Source: Bacteroidales bacterium
GTDB lineage: Bacteria > Bacteroidota > Bacteroidia > Bacteroidales > F082
Length of the DNA stretch: 45,843 nt
Reading direction: 5' to 3'
Assembly: GCA_017553625.1 (NCBI GenBank)
Contig: JAFZKP010000012.1
Coordinates: 1-45,843 of the forward strand
How positions within the stretch are numbered: the first letter of the stretch is position 1; each line of letters begins with the position of its first letter. Positions 16,131 to 24,620 of the stretch are shown here, piece after piece. Under the pieces are notes generated by a model that was not told the origin of the DNA, ran no database searches, and worked only from the letters and a program-made list of their open reading frames with translations. A program made the position numbers and the translations under genes.

Positions 16131-17096
16131 TTAAAACGTCTTATCCTTCAATAAATAATTCGTAACATAATCCCAAACACCGTCTTCGAGGCTGGTGAAA
16201 GGCTTGTCATACCCCGCTTTACGCAGCTTCTCCATATTTGCCTCGGTGAAATATTGGTATTTGTCGCGGATGTCGAGAGGCGTGTCGATGAACTTGATGT
16301 TCACGTCCTTTCCCATTGCGTTGAAAGTGTTCGACGCGAGGTCATAGAACGAGCGCGCATGCCCCGTGCCGAGGTTGTAAAGTCCGCTCTCAGGACGTTT
16401 CTCAATGAGGAAAAGAATAACCGAAGCGATGTCTTTGACATAGATAAAATCCCTCAGCTGCTGTCCGTCTTTGAAGTCGGGACGATGTGAGCGGAACAGC
16501 TTCACCTCGCCGGTTTCCTGAATCTGATGGAACGAATGCAGAATCACCGACGCCATACGACCTTTGTGATATTCATTCGGACCGTAAACGTTGAAGAACT
16601 TCAATCCAGCCCAGAAAGGAGGGCATTTCTCCTGTTTCAGAATCCATTTGTCAATCTCATTCTTCGAACGCCCGTAAGGATTCAGCGGCTGCAGCTTCTC
16701 CACCACGTCGTGACTGTCATTATAGCCCAACTCTCCTCCACCGTAAGTGGCAGCTGATGAGGCATATACGAGCGGAATCTGGTATTTGGTGCAGAGATTC
16801 CAGAGTTTCTCAGTATAGTTCACGTTAAGTTCCACAAACACATTCCAGTCGAATTCCGTTGTATCGGTGCGGGCACCGAGATGCACCACGAAATCCACAT
16901 TTTCATGATTCGACTCGAGCCACTGATGCAACTCTTTCCTGTCGAGAAGAAGCTGGTATTTCTTGTTTATGAAGTTTCTTACCTTCTGTTTCTTTGAGAA
17001 ATCATCCACGAGGATGAGGTCTTCCCTGCCCTGTTGGTTGAGGCATCCCGCCACAACGCTTGCTATGAAACCGGCTGCGCCTGTGATAACTATCAT
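16131..17096 (-). CDS. hldD: ADP-L-glycero-D-manno-heptose 6-epimerase
   Basis: Last step in making the heptose precursor of the LPS inner core: epimerises ADP-D-glycero- to ADP-L-glycero-D-manno-heptose. The 321-residue extended SDR protein has an N-terminal NADP-binding glycine motif (TGAAGFIAS, residues 5-13), the family signature ARTDTTE, the SSAATYGGG strand, the catalytic NPYGRSK (Tyr/Lys at about 140-144) and the strongly diagnostic FFNVYGPNEYHKGRMASV plus YQYFTEA. The third glycine of GxxGxxG is replaced by alanine (GFIAS rather than GFIGS), a mild oddity that may affect cofactor fit. It is the last gene of a four-gene minus-strand unit, 8 bases after rluD. Confidence 0.93.
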   Translation of the reverse strand: MIVITGAAGFIASVVAGCLNQQGREDLILVDDFSKKQKVRNFINKKYQLLLDRKELHQWLESNHENVDFVVHLGARTDTTEFDWNVFVELNVNYTEKLWNLCTKYQIPLVYASSAATYGGGELGYNDSHDVVEKLQPLNPYGRSKNEIDKWILKQEKCPPFWAGLKFFNVYGPNEYHKGRMASVILHSFHQIQETGEVKLFRSHRPDFKDGQQLRDFIYVKDIASVILFLIEKRPESGLYNLGTGHARSFYDLASNTFNAMGKDVNIKFIDTPLDIRDKYQYFTEANMEKLRKAGYDKPFTSLEDGVWDYVTNYLLKDKTF

Positions 17097-17104
17097 GATA
17101 TAAC

Positions 17105-18160
17105 TTATTGATTATCTTCTATTCTTGTCTTTAAATAATTTCTCCATTTCTCAATCACCGCCTTCATGTCGGACGGCAGCTCCGAGTCGAAAAACAGTTC
17201 TTTACCTGTCGTTGGATGCACGAATCCGAGCACTTTGGCGTGCAGGCAGTGTCGCGGAATCTCGTTGAAACAGTTGTCGATAAACTGGCGGTATTTTGAG
17301 AATGTTGTACCTTTTAATATTCTGTCGCCCCCGTACAGCACGTCGTTAAACAACGGATGTCCGATGTATTGCATGTGCACGCGAATCTGGTGAGTGCGTC
17401 CTGTCTCAAGCCGGCACTCGACCAACGAGACATAGTTAAAACGTTCAAGCACCTTATAATGCGTCACCGCGCTCTTGCCTTGGTCGCCGTCAGGATAGAC
17501 CGCCATGGCGACCCTGTCGCGCAGTGAGCGTCCGATATTGCCTTCGATAGTGCCATCGTCTTCAGCAAAATCGCCCCACACAAGAGCCTGGTAGCGTCGT
17601 GTTATAGAGTGTTCGAAAAACTGCGCCGCGAGGTTGGTCTGCGCCGTCTCGTTCTTCGCTACAATCATCAGACCTGTAGTGTCCTTGTCGATACGATGCA
17701 CGAGATAACCGAAGCCGTTTTCGACCTTTGAGCCGTTCTCCTTGAAATGATAAGCCAGGGCGTTGAGCAAAGTGCCGTCAAAATTGCCGTGACCGGGATG
17801 CACCACCAAGCCCGCCTGTTTGTTGACAACGATAACATCATCGTCCTCGTAAACAACATCAAGAGGTATGTGTTCTGGAGTGATGACGATTTCGCGCGGC
17901 GGATACGCCAATACCACTGTCACGACATCATTAGGCTTGACCTTGTAATTCGACTTGACCGGCTTGTCGTTCACGAGAATGCTGCCAGCCTTCGCAGCGT
18001 TCTGCACCCTGTTTCTTGAAACGTTTTCCAAACGATTTTGCAGAAATTTGTCGACACGCACAAGAGTCTGCCCCTTGTCGGCGACGATACGGAAATGCTC
18101 AAAAAGCTCCGTGCTCTCCTCCCTGCTGTCTCCAAGTATCCCGACAAAATCTTCAGACAT
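17105..18160 (-). CDS. rluD: RluA/RluD-family ribosomal large-subunit pseudouridine synthase
   Basis: Isomerises specific uridines to pseudouridine in 23S rRNA. An N-terminal S4 RNA-binding domain (about 35-95, RVDKFLQNRLENVSRNRVQ onward) is followed by the catalytic domain, with the active-site HRIDKDTTGLMIVAKN at about 156 (the catalytic Asp follows RI), the RRYQALVWG strand and GRTHQIRVHMQYIGHPL. At 351 residues the size fits RluD. I choose rluD over rluC because of the S4 domain and the PASTA/ddl neighbourhood in which I recall rluD in Bacteroidetes, but the exact target uridines cannot be read from sequence. There are 7 bases to the upstream T9SS gene and 8 to hldD. Confidence 0.88.
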   Translation of the reverse strand: MSEDFVGILGDSREESTELFEHFRIVADKGQTLVRVDKFLQNRLENVSRNRVQNAAKAGSILVNDKPVKSNYKVKPNDVVTVVLAYPPREIVITPEHIPLDVVYEDDDVIVVNKQAGLVVHPGHGNFDGTLLNALAYHFKENGSKVENGFGYLVHRIDKDTTGLMIVAKNETAQTNLAAQFFEHSITRRYQALVWGDFAEDDGTIEGNIGRSLRDRVAMAVYPDGDQGKSAVTHYKVLERFNYVSLVECRLETGRTHQIRVHMQYIGHPLFNDVLYGGDRILKGTTFSKYRQFIDNCFNEIPRHCLHAKVLGFVHPTTGKELFFDSELPSDMKAVIEKWRNYLKTRIEDNQ

Positions 18161-18167
18161 GGTTTTC

Positions 18168-20030
18168 TTATTTAGAAATCAACAATTTGGATGTCTTGCA
18201 CGAGCCGTCAGAATTAACGGCACGCACAAAATAAACACCATTTTCCAAATCACTGACATTCAATTCATTACAATAAGGATAATCCTTAATGACTCTGCCA
18301 GTCAAATCATAAATGAGAATTTCCTTAAACAGATTTTCATCAGCATTTTCAATGCGGACAAAGTTCTGAGCCGGATTCGGGTAGAGGGTCAATTCATTCA
18401 AAATCTCTTGATTTTCATCAACTCCGACAAAATACGCTTTCTTTCCCATAACAGGTCTTATCATGAGAGAACCTGGGAAAGAGCTGTTTTTCCAACCCTC
18501 GCCAGCATCATAAAAGTTGTACTGATGATTGTCGGCTGACGAATCAAAGCCTATATTTATTGATTTTGAATACTGCTGCCTGATTCCCACATAAAAAACG
18601 CTGTTGACTTTCACAACCTCGTCAAACTTGTAATGTGAGAATTTGTAAAGCAGGCTGTCATCCCATGAAGGACGTTGATCTTCAAGAGTATAGATGATTT
18701 CACCAGGTTTTCCGTTATTGTCGCGCCACACCACGATGTCGAAGAAATTAAGATTCGCGTCGTTCAACGTACGGTTGAAAAGCATCTGCACTCCACTGAG
18801 CGTGTCGAGCATAGTGACATTGAATTGAGCCGCGAAATAGGTATCGTCAGGAATCAGTCCATAGCCCATCTCAGGCGTTCCGTCATCGTATGCGAAATAA
18901 TTGTAAAAGCCCTGATGATGTGTCATAGTGTCGCCAGCCACCAAATCGCCAGACTCATCAACGACGTCGACGTAATGATTTATCGTAAACGAAGTGGTGT
19001 CCAACTGGCTGTCATAAGGATAAATAAAATCGCTCATTCTAACATAAAGACTGTCGGCACCCACATTCGAATACTGCTGAATCATCGACGGACTGTTCTC
19101 AAAAGTGTAGTTCCAACCAGTATTATTGTCAGTCACCTCGCACGAATATTTGATTTCATGCGCATTCGCATCCAAATTGGTGAGAAACATGGTGAAATCG
19201 TTATTGATAGCAGACAGCGGACTATCTTTAAAATGCTTGTAAGGCATTGACCTGTAACGACTTAAAAAAGACGGCGACACGTGAGTGAAATTTACGGAAG
19301 GATAAAAATCGTTCACGACGCTTCTGTTCATATCGAGATAAACAAAATCGATGTTCCACTGGTCCATATTACTTCTGTCGTTAGGATACATTGTCGTTGG
19401 CAGAGTGCCATAGTTGAAGAAGAGGATGTAAAACTCGTCGCTATAGAAGCATTCGTCAACGATAGGAATCATCACCTTAATGAAATCGGTGTATTCTCCA
19501 CCTTCGGCAGCCCACATCTGTTTCCAGGCAATCTTGTCATTTTGTCTGTAGCCGAACTGCAGCACGAGCGAGTCGTCGCGTTCCGGACAGTCACCATAGC
19601 CTCCAGCCTGATAGTAGAAGCTGAAATAAATCGAGTCAGCAGGCGTAAGCGCATGATCACCAACGCTATCGAGGCGTATTCTCACCGAAACAAGCGAGTC
19701 AGCGATGAACGGGTTGCTGCTTCCGTTGGAATAAACCTTTCCGTACTGGTCGAGCACGTCAAAGGTGGCTGCCCTATAATTTACTGGCATCTTCGGGAAT
19801 CCCGAGTTCACAAACACGCATTTCGACTGCCATTTTGTCTCATCAGGATAAAAGCCATATTTTGTAAAATCGTCAAAGAAAGGCAGCGTCGCGACAGTTA
19901 CATCTCTTGATTTTTGAGATTCTTCGGTCGTTTCTGCTCCATAAAAACCCGTGAGATACTCCTGTGCAAAGCCATTTGTCAGGCCTGCGAAGGCAAGCAA
20001 TATCAATATCAGCAATCTTTTATTCTTCAT
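18168..20030 (-). CDS. T9SS cargo protein within the PASTA-rluD operon
   Basis: A 620-residue secreted protein of unknown function. Signal peptide MKNKRLLILILLAFAGLTNG (cleavage near FAQ), a long beta-rich body with a conserved-looking start (TLPFFDDFTKYGFYPDETKW, as in proteins with a jelly-roll or MAM-like opening), and a type A T9SS sorting domain at 547-620 (LTLYPNPAQNFVRIEN ... YDLTGRVI ... LENGVYFVRAV ... KLLISK). No catalytic motif is seen. The start codon overlaps the end of the PASTA gene by 11 bases and rluD follows after 7, so it is translated as part of this wall/rRNA operon rather than as an independent surface gene. Confidence 0.82.
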   Translation of the reverse strand: MKNKRLLILILLAFAGLTNGFAQEYLTGFYGAETTEESQKSRDVTVATLPFFDDFTKYGFYPDETKWQSKCVFVNSGFPKMPVNYRAATFDVLDQYGKVYSNGSSNPFIADSLVSVRIRLDSVGDHALTPADSIYFSFYYQAGGYGDCPERDDSLVLQFGYRQNDKIAWKQMWAAEGGEYTDFIKVMIPIVDECFYSDEFYILFFNYGTLPTTMYPNDRSNMDQWNIDFVYLDMNRSVVNDFYPSVNFTHVSPSFLSRYRSMPYKHFKDSPLSAINNDFTMFLTNLDANAHEIKYSCEVTDNNTGWNYTFENSPSMIQQYSNVGADSLYVRMSDFIYPYDSQLDTTSFTINHYVDVVDESGDLVAGDTMTHHQGFYNYFAYDDGTPEMGYGLIPDDTYFAAQFNVTMLDTLSGVQMLFNRTLNDANLNFFDIVVWRDNNGKPGEIIYTLEDQRPSWDDSLLYKFSHYKFDEVVKVNSVFYVGIRQQYSKSINIGFDSSADNHQYNFYDAGEGWKNSSFPGSLMIRPVMGKKAYFVGVDENQEILNELTLYPNPAQNFVRIENADENLFKEILIYDLTGRVIKDYPYCNELNVSDLENGVYFVRAVNSDGSCKTSKLLISK

Positions 20031-21075
20031 AGAAAAACGTTGTATCTATTTCATAATCAATATCTTCAATAAAATCATTATAGTCAGTGTCTTCGACCTT
20101 GATTTCTTCTTTTACGACGACCACTTTCTTTGTAAACCGCATCTCCATATCCCTTGCGCGCTGCACGGAGTCGTAAGAGAACCTGCGGTGTTTCAATATA
20201 TAATTAAAACTGTCAATCACGTAATTTATGGTGTCGGACGGCAGTTTTTTTATTCTCATGCGCTCCACGACAGAGTCGCGACGGAATTTTTCATATCTAT
20301 ACCATTGAAAATCAAAGTTTTTAATAGATTTATACCACACATTGACCGTCGAGCCTAACGGCACTTTCGTGTCAATGGAGTAGACTGGGTCCATCCTGCT
20401 GACGTAAAGGTTTGCTTTCTCGTCATCGTCGATAAAAACCTCCGAGCCGATATTCAGGGATGCGTTGTTTATTTGATTCTTGACATCCTCGATGTTAACG
20501 CCAATCAAATCAGGGAGATTTGTGCCTCTGTCTCCGTTTCCGTATCCTACAACGAGTGTCACGGCGGTGCCTTTCACCACGTCGTCTTTCGGCTCCACGA
20601 CCTGGTCTTTGATTTTCTGTTCAACGACAGCGTTTCTCGCAAAATAATCGACAAAAACGAGCTTGTCGACTTTAAGCCCCACCGAGTTGAGCAGCACCAT
20701 CGCCTGACGCAGCGACAGGTTGCGGAGGTTCGGCATTGTCACAATCTCAGGGGCAATGGAAGTCCTGATGATATAAACGTTTCTTCCTTTTTTGACTTTC
20801 GAGCCAAAGTTAGGATTCTGTTGATACACAGCGCCTTCCGGAAAATCTCTTACATAAACGCTGTCGAGGAGAAGGAAATTGAACTCGTCGCTATATCGCT
20901 CCAAAACAGTGTCATAGTTCATCCCGACCATATCGGGAACGACTATTTCTTCGCCGTGACGGGTGAATTTTCCGAGGTAGCCGAAGGTGAACTCGAACGT
21001 CCCGACAACCAGAAAAGCCATGATTGCCAAGCTGATATAGAACCATTTATCTTTCAAAAAACGAAAAGCTTTCAT
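20020..21075 (-). CDS. PASTA-domain inner-membrane protein
   Basis: A 351-residue protein with a short cytoplasmic start (MKAFRFLKDKW), one membrane helix (about 12-34) and a periplasmic part with three PASTA-like repeats (IVVPDMVGMNYDTVLERY ..., IVTMPNLRNLSLRQAMVLL ..., TNLPDLIGVNIEDVKNQI ...), ending in a charged, acidic tail. PASTA domains bind muropeptides or beta-lactams in kinases and penicillin-binding proteins; here there is neither kinase nor transpeptidase, so it is a stand-alone sensor or scaffold. Start: ATG 21075 is chosen because the longer frame begins with a GTG at 21159 and would span the promoter and ddl start. It is divergent from ddl, which fits a role in wall synthesis. 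Confidence 0.86.
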   Translation of the reverse strand: MKAFRFLKDKWFYISLAIMAFLVVGTFEFTFGYLGKFTRHGEEIVVPDMVGMNYDTVLERYSDEFNFLLLDSVYVRDFPEGAVYQQNPNFGSKVKKGRNVYIIRTSIAPEIVTMPNLRNLSLRQAMVLLNSVGLKVDKLVFVDYFARNAVVEQKIKDQVVEPKDDVVKGTAVTLVVGYGNGDRGTNLPDLIGVNIEDVKNQINNASLNIGSEVFIDDDEKANLYVSRMDPVYSIDTKVPLGSTVNVWYKSIKNFDFQWYRYEKFRRDSVVERMRIKKLPSDTINYVIDSFNYILKHRRFSYDSVQRARDMEMRFTKKVVVVKEEIKVEDTDYNDFIEDIDYEIDTTFFYEE

Positions 21076-21113
21076 TTTTTTATTTTTTTCGTCGTTTATA
21101 ACGTCGTTTTTAG

Positions 21114-21121
21114 TAATTTTG
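21114..21121 (+). promoter_or_regulatory. -7 box of ddl
   Basis: TAATTTTG fits TAnnTTTG and lies 45 bases before the ddl ATG at 21167. No clear TTG is found at the right distance. It is only 6 bases from the opposing -7 box of the PASTA operon. Confidence 0.42.
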
Positions 21122-21127
21122 AAGTCG

Positions 21128-21135
21128 CAAAGATA
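21128..21135 (-). promoter_or_regulatory. -7 box of the PASTA-T9SS-rluD-hldD operon
   Basis: Read on the minus strand: TATCTTTG followed by C, a perfect -7 consensus, 52 bases upstream of the PASTA ATG at 21075. The -33 half is not recognisable. Confidence 0.48.
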
Positions 21136-21166
21136 ATGATTTTTATTGAATTTAAGCACATTTGTA

Positions 21167-22141
21167 ATGAAAAAAATAGCAATAGTTTGTGGAGGTTACT
21201 CAGGTGAGTATGAAATCTCCGTCAGCAGCGCAAAAGTCGTGAAGAAACATCTCGACGCGAGTAAATACGAATCCTATATCATTGTAATCCAAAAAGATAG
21301 CTGGTATCATCTTGAAGACGACGGTTCCCGTTCGGATGTCAACAAAAACGATTTCTCGATTACGGTGAAAGGCAAAAAAGTCGTTTTCGACGCTATTTTC
21401 AACGCCATCCACGGCGTCCCGGGCGAGGACGGGCAGCTGCTCGGATATTTCGAAATGTTGGGAATTCCTTACACTTCATCTAATTTCACCACTTCGGCGC
21501 TGACGTTCCACAAAGACTTCTGCAAGAAAATTGCGGCAGCGGCAGGCGCCAACGTCTCGCCTTCCATCATCATCAACAGGGGCGAGAGCTACGACGCAAA
21601 GAAAATTGTGAAAACGCTGGGACTGCCTTTGTTTGTCAAACCTACGCGCAACGGCTCTTCCGTCGGCGTGAGCAAGGTCAAGACCGAAGAAGACTTCGAC
21701 AAGGCTGTCGAAAACGCTTTCAAGGCGGGCGACCAGGTGATGTGCGAGAAATTCGTGCAAGGACGCGAGCTGGCGTGTACGGTGATGCAAGTCAAGGGAA
21801 AGACTATGGTGTTCCCTATCACTGAAATCGTCAGCAAAAACGACTTCTTCGACTATGAAGCGAAATATACGGCGGGCAAATCCGACGAGATAACGCCGGC
21901 AGAGCTTGATGAGGTTTCAGAAATCGAGGTCAAGGCTACGTCAGCGATGCTTTACGACAAGTTCGAGTGCAAGGGCTTCGCGCGTTTCGACTACATCATG
22001 ACGCCAAAACAGCTTGTTTTCATCGAGGTGAACATCGTCCCAGGCATGTCGGAGGCATCAATAATGCCAAAACAAGCAGCCTGCATGGGCATCACGCTCG
22101 ACAAGCTGTTTGGTTTGGCATTAGAGAATATTCTTGACTAA
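21167..22141 (+). CDS. ddl: D-alanine--D-alanine ligase
   Basis: ATP-dependent formation of D-Ala-D-Ala, the end of the peptidoglycan stem peptide. The 324-residue protein has the N-terminal GGYSGEYEIS motif (substrate-binding Glu and Ser), NAIHGVPGEDGQLLGYFE, the ATP-grasp lysines (PLFVKPTRNGSSVGVSKV), the omega-loop region with the EIVSKNDFFDYEAKYTAG strand, and the metal/phosphate motif FIEVNIVPGM. ATG 21167 gives MKKIAIVCGGYSGEY, the normal family start; the upstream TTG at 21146 would add seven unlikely residues. The stop overlaps the stop of convergent frr by three bases. Confidence 0.95.
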   Translation: MKKIAIVCGGYSGEYEISVSSAKVVKKHLDASKYESYIIVIQKDSWYHLEDDGSRSDVNKNDFSITVKGKKVVFDAIFNAIHGVPGEDGQLLGYFEMLGIPYTSSNFTTSALTFHKDFCKKIAAAAGANVSPSIIINRGESYDAKKIVKTLGLPLFVKPTRNGSSVGVSKVKTEEDFDKAVENAFKAGDQVMCEKFVQGRELACTVMQVKGKTMVFPITEIVSKNDFFDYEAKYTAGKSDEITPAELDEVSEIEVKATSAMLYDKFECKGFARFDYIMTPKQLVFIEVNIVPGMSEASIMPKQAACMGITLDKLFGLALENILD

Positions 22142-22701
22142 ACGGTTAGGATGTCTTTCTGTTTCAGTTCGTAAAGATCATCGATTTTCTTCACGAATTT
22201 GTCTGTCAGCTTCTGGATTTCCTCCTGGAGCTGTTTGACTTCGTCTTCAGACACACCTTCTTTCTCAAGTTTCTTGGCGTCGTCGTTGGAGTTGCGGCGG
22301 ATGTTTCTGATACCGACTTTCGCCTCTTCAGCGGCCGTCTTGGCGCGTTTTGCGAGTTCCTTGCGGCGTTCCTCTGTCAATGGCGGGACCAAAATCCTCA
22401 AAAAATCGCCTTCGTTCTTCGGGTTGAAGCCTAGATTAGCTGCCTGGATAGCCTTGTCGATGGCGCTGATGGAGCTCTTGTCGAACGGCATTACAATAAT
22501 CTGACGCGCGTCAGGAGTGCCGATGTTGGCGGTCTGCTCAATCGGGACAACGGTTCCGTAATATTCGACCTTCACGCCCTGAAGCATCATCGGACTCGCC
22601 TTGCCTGCTCTGATTTTCTGAAACTCCGACTCAAGATGCTTGATGGTGCTTTCCATCGTTTCAGTCGTTTCTTCCAAAATAAATTGAGATTCTTCTGTCA
22701 T
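22138..22701 (-). CDS. frr: Ribosome recycling factor
   Basis: Splits post-termination ribosomes together with EF-G. At 187 residues it shows the canonical three-helix/two-domain pattern: LESEFQKIRAGKASPMMLQGVKVEYYG, the domain II strand region (QTANIGTPDARQIIVMPFD), the hinge (LVPPLTEERRKELAKRAK) and the C-terminal long helix (RNIRRNSNDDAKKLEKEGVSEDE). All hallmark residues, including the RAG(K/R) turn, are present. It lies 35 bases after the glycosyltransferase, which separates it from its usual neighbour pyrH. Its TAG stop shares three bases with the TAA stop of ddl on the other strand. Confidence 0.96.
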   Translation of the reverse strand: MTEESQFILEETTETMESTIKHLESEFQKIRAGKASPMMLQGVKVEYYGTVVPIEQTANIGTPDARQIIVMPFDKSSISAIDKAIQAANLGFNPKNEGDFLRILVPPLTEERRKELAKRAKTAAEEAKVGIRNIRRNSNDDAKKLEKEGVSEDEVKQLQEEIQKLTDKFVKKIDDLYELKQKDILTV

Positions 22702-22736
22702 ATTCCTTAAATTTTTCGATACAAAAATAATACTTT

Positions 22737-24620
22737 TTATTTTAACGGCTCATATAATCCATAAAAATATGCGTTCTTTTTTACTGTATAATATGATAAT
22801 CCGTTAACATTCAACGCTTTAAAATCAAAATTCCAAATATAGGTCTTGAAAACCTTTCCATTTAAATCAATATCCGGAATGAAAAACCCGCTGGTGAGCA
22901 TCACTCTTTGACCAGGCAAAATCGTCTGGTTGTTAATCTCATAGCCTTTCCAAAACAGCTTCTCCTCCGTCTCTGGCTCAATGATTTCGACAATCAACGC
23001 CAAACGATTCAATGTGTCAACCGCTTGAATATCAGCGACAAACCCGATACGTTCAAGCTTTGGCTCACATTTTAAAACTTCATCGGCAGGCAGATTGTAA
23101 CCACAAACCCACTCCTCACCTTTCTGAACCTCAACATTTTCTTTAAGAACATGCAGCAGATTATTGCCGTTGTCTATTTTCGATAAAGTCAGATAACGCG
23201 TTGTAAACCAAGTGTTTTCATTGACAAGATACGGATATTCAGCCACCGCTGAAAGTTCCCATGGGACATCAGCATGGTCGGTAAGCCCAACGCCGATATA
23301 GTCTTCATCAAGGCTCATCAGATATTGCTGATAATCAATAAGTTCATCGTCTTCGCAGAAGTATTTCGCTTTGTTGATTCCTGCTCTTTTCTGATAAAAC
23401 TCCGTCATTAAAGTCCTGTCGGAATAAGACACGAAGCTGATGCTGTCGCCCAAACGCTCCTGAGCGTCTTTCATCTCAACCGCCATCTGGTCGAATCCCT
23501 GATGATATACTTGTTTAAAATATTGACGGTCAACGACTAACGACACAACACCCATCAGCAGAATCCATCCCACCACAGCGCACAAAGGTTTTATCTTGAT
23601 TTCTTCGTTGAAGAAAGAAAAAACTGCAATTATCAGGAACGGGAAACTGAAAATCAAGGTGCTGAACTGGATTATCGGCTCTTTGAGCAAGGAATAGGCG
23701 AATGCGAGCGCAAAAGGCACCACGAACCAAACCAGACAGATGATTCTGATTGCCGTTTTGCCTCTACGGTTTCTCACACCTATTATAAATGGCAGCAATG
23801 CAATTATCAACATGCTGAAAATGAACAGCTTGCTGTAATTCATCGAATACGACAGGAAGTCGGTGAAAAACGCCGACGTCGGCTTTGCGAGCCACCCGCC
23901 GATGCTTCCGTAAACGAACAGCTGATAGTAGAAAATCGGCAGCGACGGCAGATATAATATCACAGCGGCGACGCAGCTCCAGATGTAGGCTTTTCTTCTT
24001 TGTTTTTCGAGGTTTTTGATGAAAAACAGACCCGTCAGCGCGATGAGACCCGCCTGCGCCATGGAAAACATCTGGGTCTCCGCGGCGAAAAACGCCGACA
24101 AAGCGAAGCCCGCACACGTCCACAACGTAACATCTCGTTTGTCAAAGAGGATTTTGTTCCAGAAATAGACCAAAAGCAGGATGAAAAACAATCCCGGCGA
24201 ATAAGGACGCGCCAGCTGACTGTAGAAAACGAACAGCTCGCTCACGGTGACGAACGCTGCCGACACCAGACCGACGTTTTTGTTAAACCATTGATTGGCA
24301 ATGACAAACGTCAGATATACCGAGCCAACACCCATCAGCGCAAAAGGCAGCTTCAGCCAGAATTCGCTCCACCCGAAGATGTTGACAAGAAGATAAAGGA
24401 ACACTTGCACGCCCGCAGGATGCGAGTCGCCGAGCATCACGCCCTCGTGAATGAGGTCGCGCAAGTTGTCGTATCGCGTCCTCGACAACGCGCTGAACTC
24501 GTCGTGCATGAACGGGACATCATAAAGCTGCCAGAGACGCAAAAACGCAGCCACGACAATGATTATCAACAAGATAATCTTGTCGTAGCGTGTCAAATCC
24601 TTGGTTTTATTAAACGTCAT
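22737..24620 (-). CDS. GT39-like (GT-C fold) membrane glycosyltransferase
   Basis: A 627-residue polytopic membrane protein resembling the ArnT/PMT (glycosyltransferase family 39) group, which moves a sugar from a polyprenyl-phosphate carrier to a periplasmic acceptor. Evidence: a first membrane helix followed by an extracytoplasmic loop with the acidic pair Asp40-Glu41 (PFMHDEFSAL), a second conserved loop motif (GDSHPAGVQVFLYLLV, like HPPL in the family), about ten more hydrophobic segments up to residue 370, and a soluble C-terminal domain of about 230 residues. Donor and acceptor are unknown; surface-protein O-glycosylation or lipid A/polysaccharide modification are both possible. Its ATG overlaps the pyrH stop by 4 bases (ATGA), implying translational coupling. 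Confidence 0.75.
   Translation of the reverse strand: MTFNKTKDLTRYDKIILLIIIVVAAFLRLWQLYDVPFMHDEFSALSRTRYDNLRDLIHEGVMLGDSHPAGVQVFLYLLVNIFGWSEFWLKLPFALMGVGSVYLTFVIANQWFNKNVGLVSAAFVTVSELFVFYSQLARPYSPGLFFILLLVYFWNKILFDKRDVTLWTCAGFALSAFFAAETQMFSMAQAGLIALTGLFFIKNLEKQRRKAYIWSCVAAVILYLPSLPIFYYQLFVYGSIGGWLAKPTSAFFTDFLSYSMNYSKLFIFSMLIIALLPFIIGVRNRRGKTAIRIICLVWFVVPFALAFAYSLLKEPIIQFSTLIFSFPFLIIAVFSFFNEEIKIKPLCAVVGWILLMGVVSLVVDRQYFKQVYHQGFDQMAVEMKDAQERLGDSISFVSYSDRTLMTEFYQKRAGINKAKYFCEDDELIDYQQYLMSLDEDYIGVGLTDHADVPWELSAVAEYPYLVNENTWFTTRYLTLSKIDNGNNLLHVLKENVEVQKGEEWVCGYNLPADEVLKCEPKLERIGFVADIQAVDTLNRLALIVEIIEPETEEKLFWKGYEINNQTILPGQRVMLTSGFFIPDIDLNGKVFKTYIWNFDFKALNVNGLSYYTVKKNAYFYGLYEPLK

Noticed and set aside
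21076-21159. GTG start adding 28 residues to the PASTA protein
   Set aside because: It would overlap both promoters of the divergent gap; ATG 21075 gives a normal membrane-anchor start.
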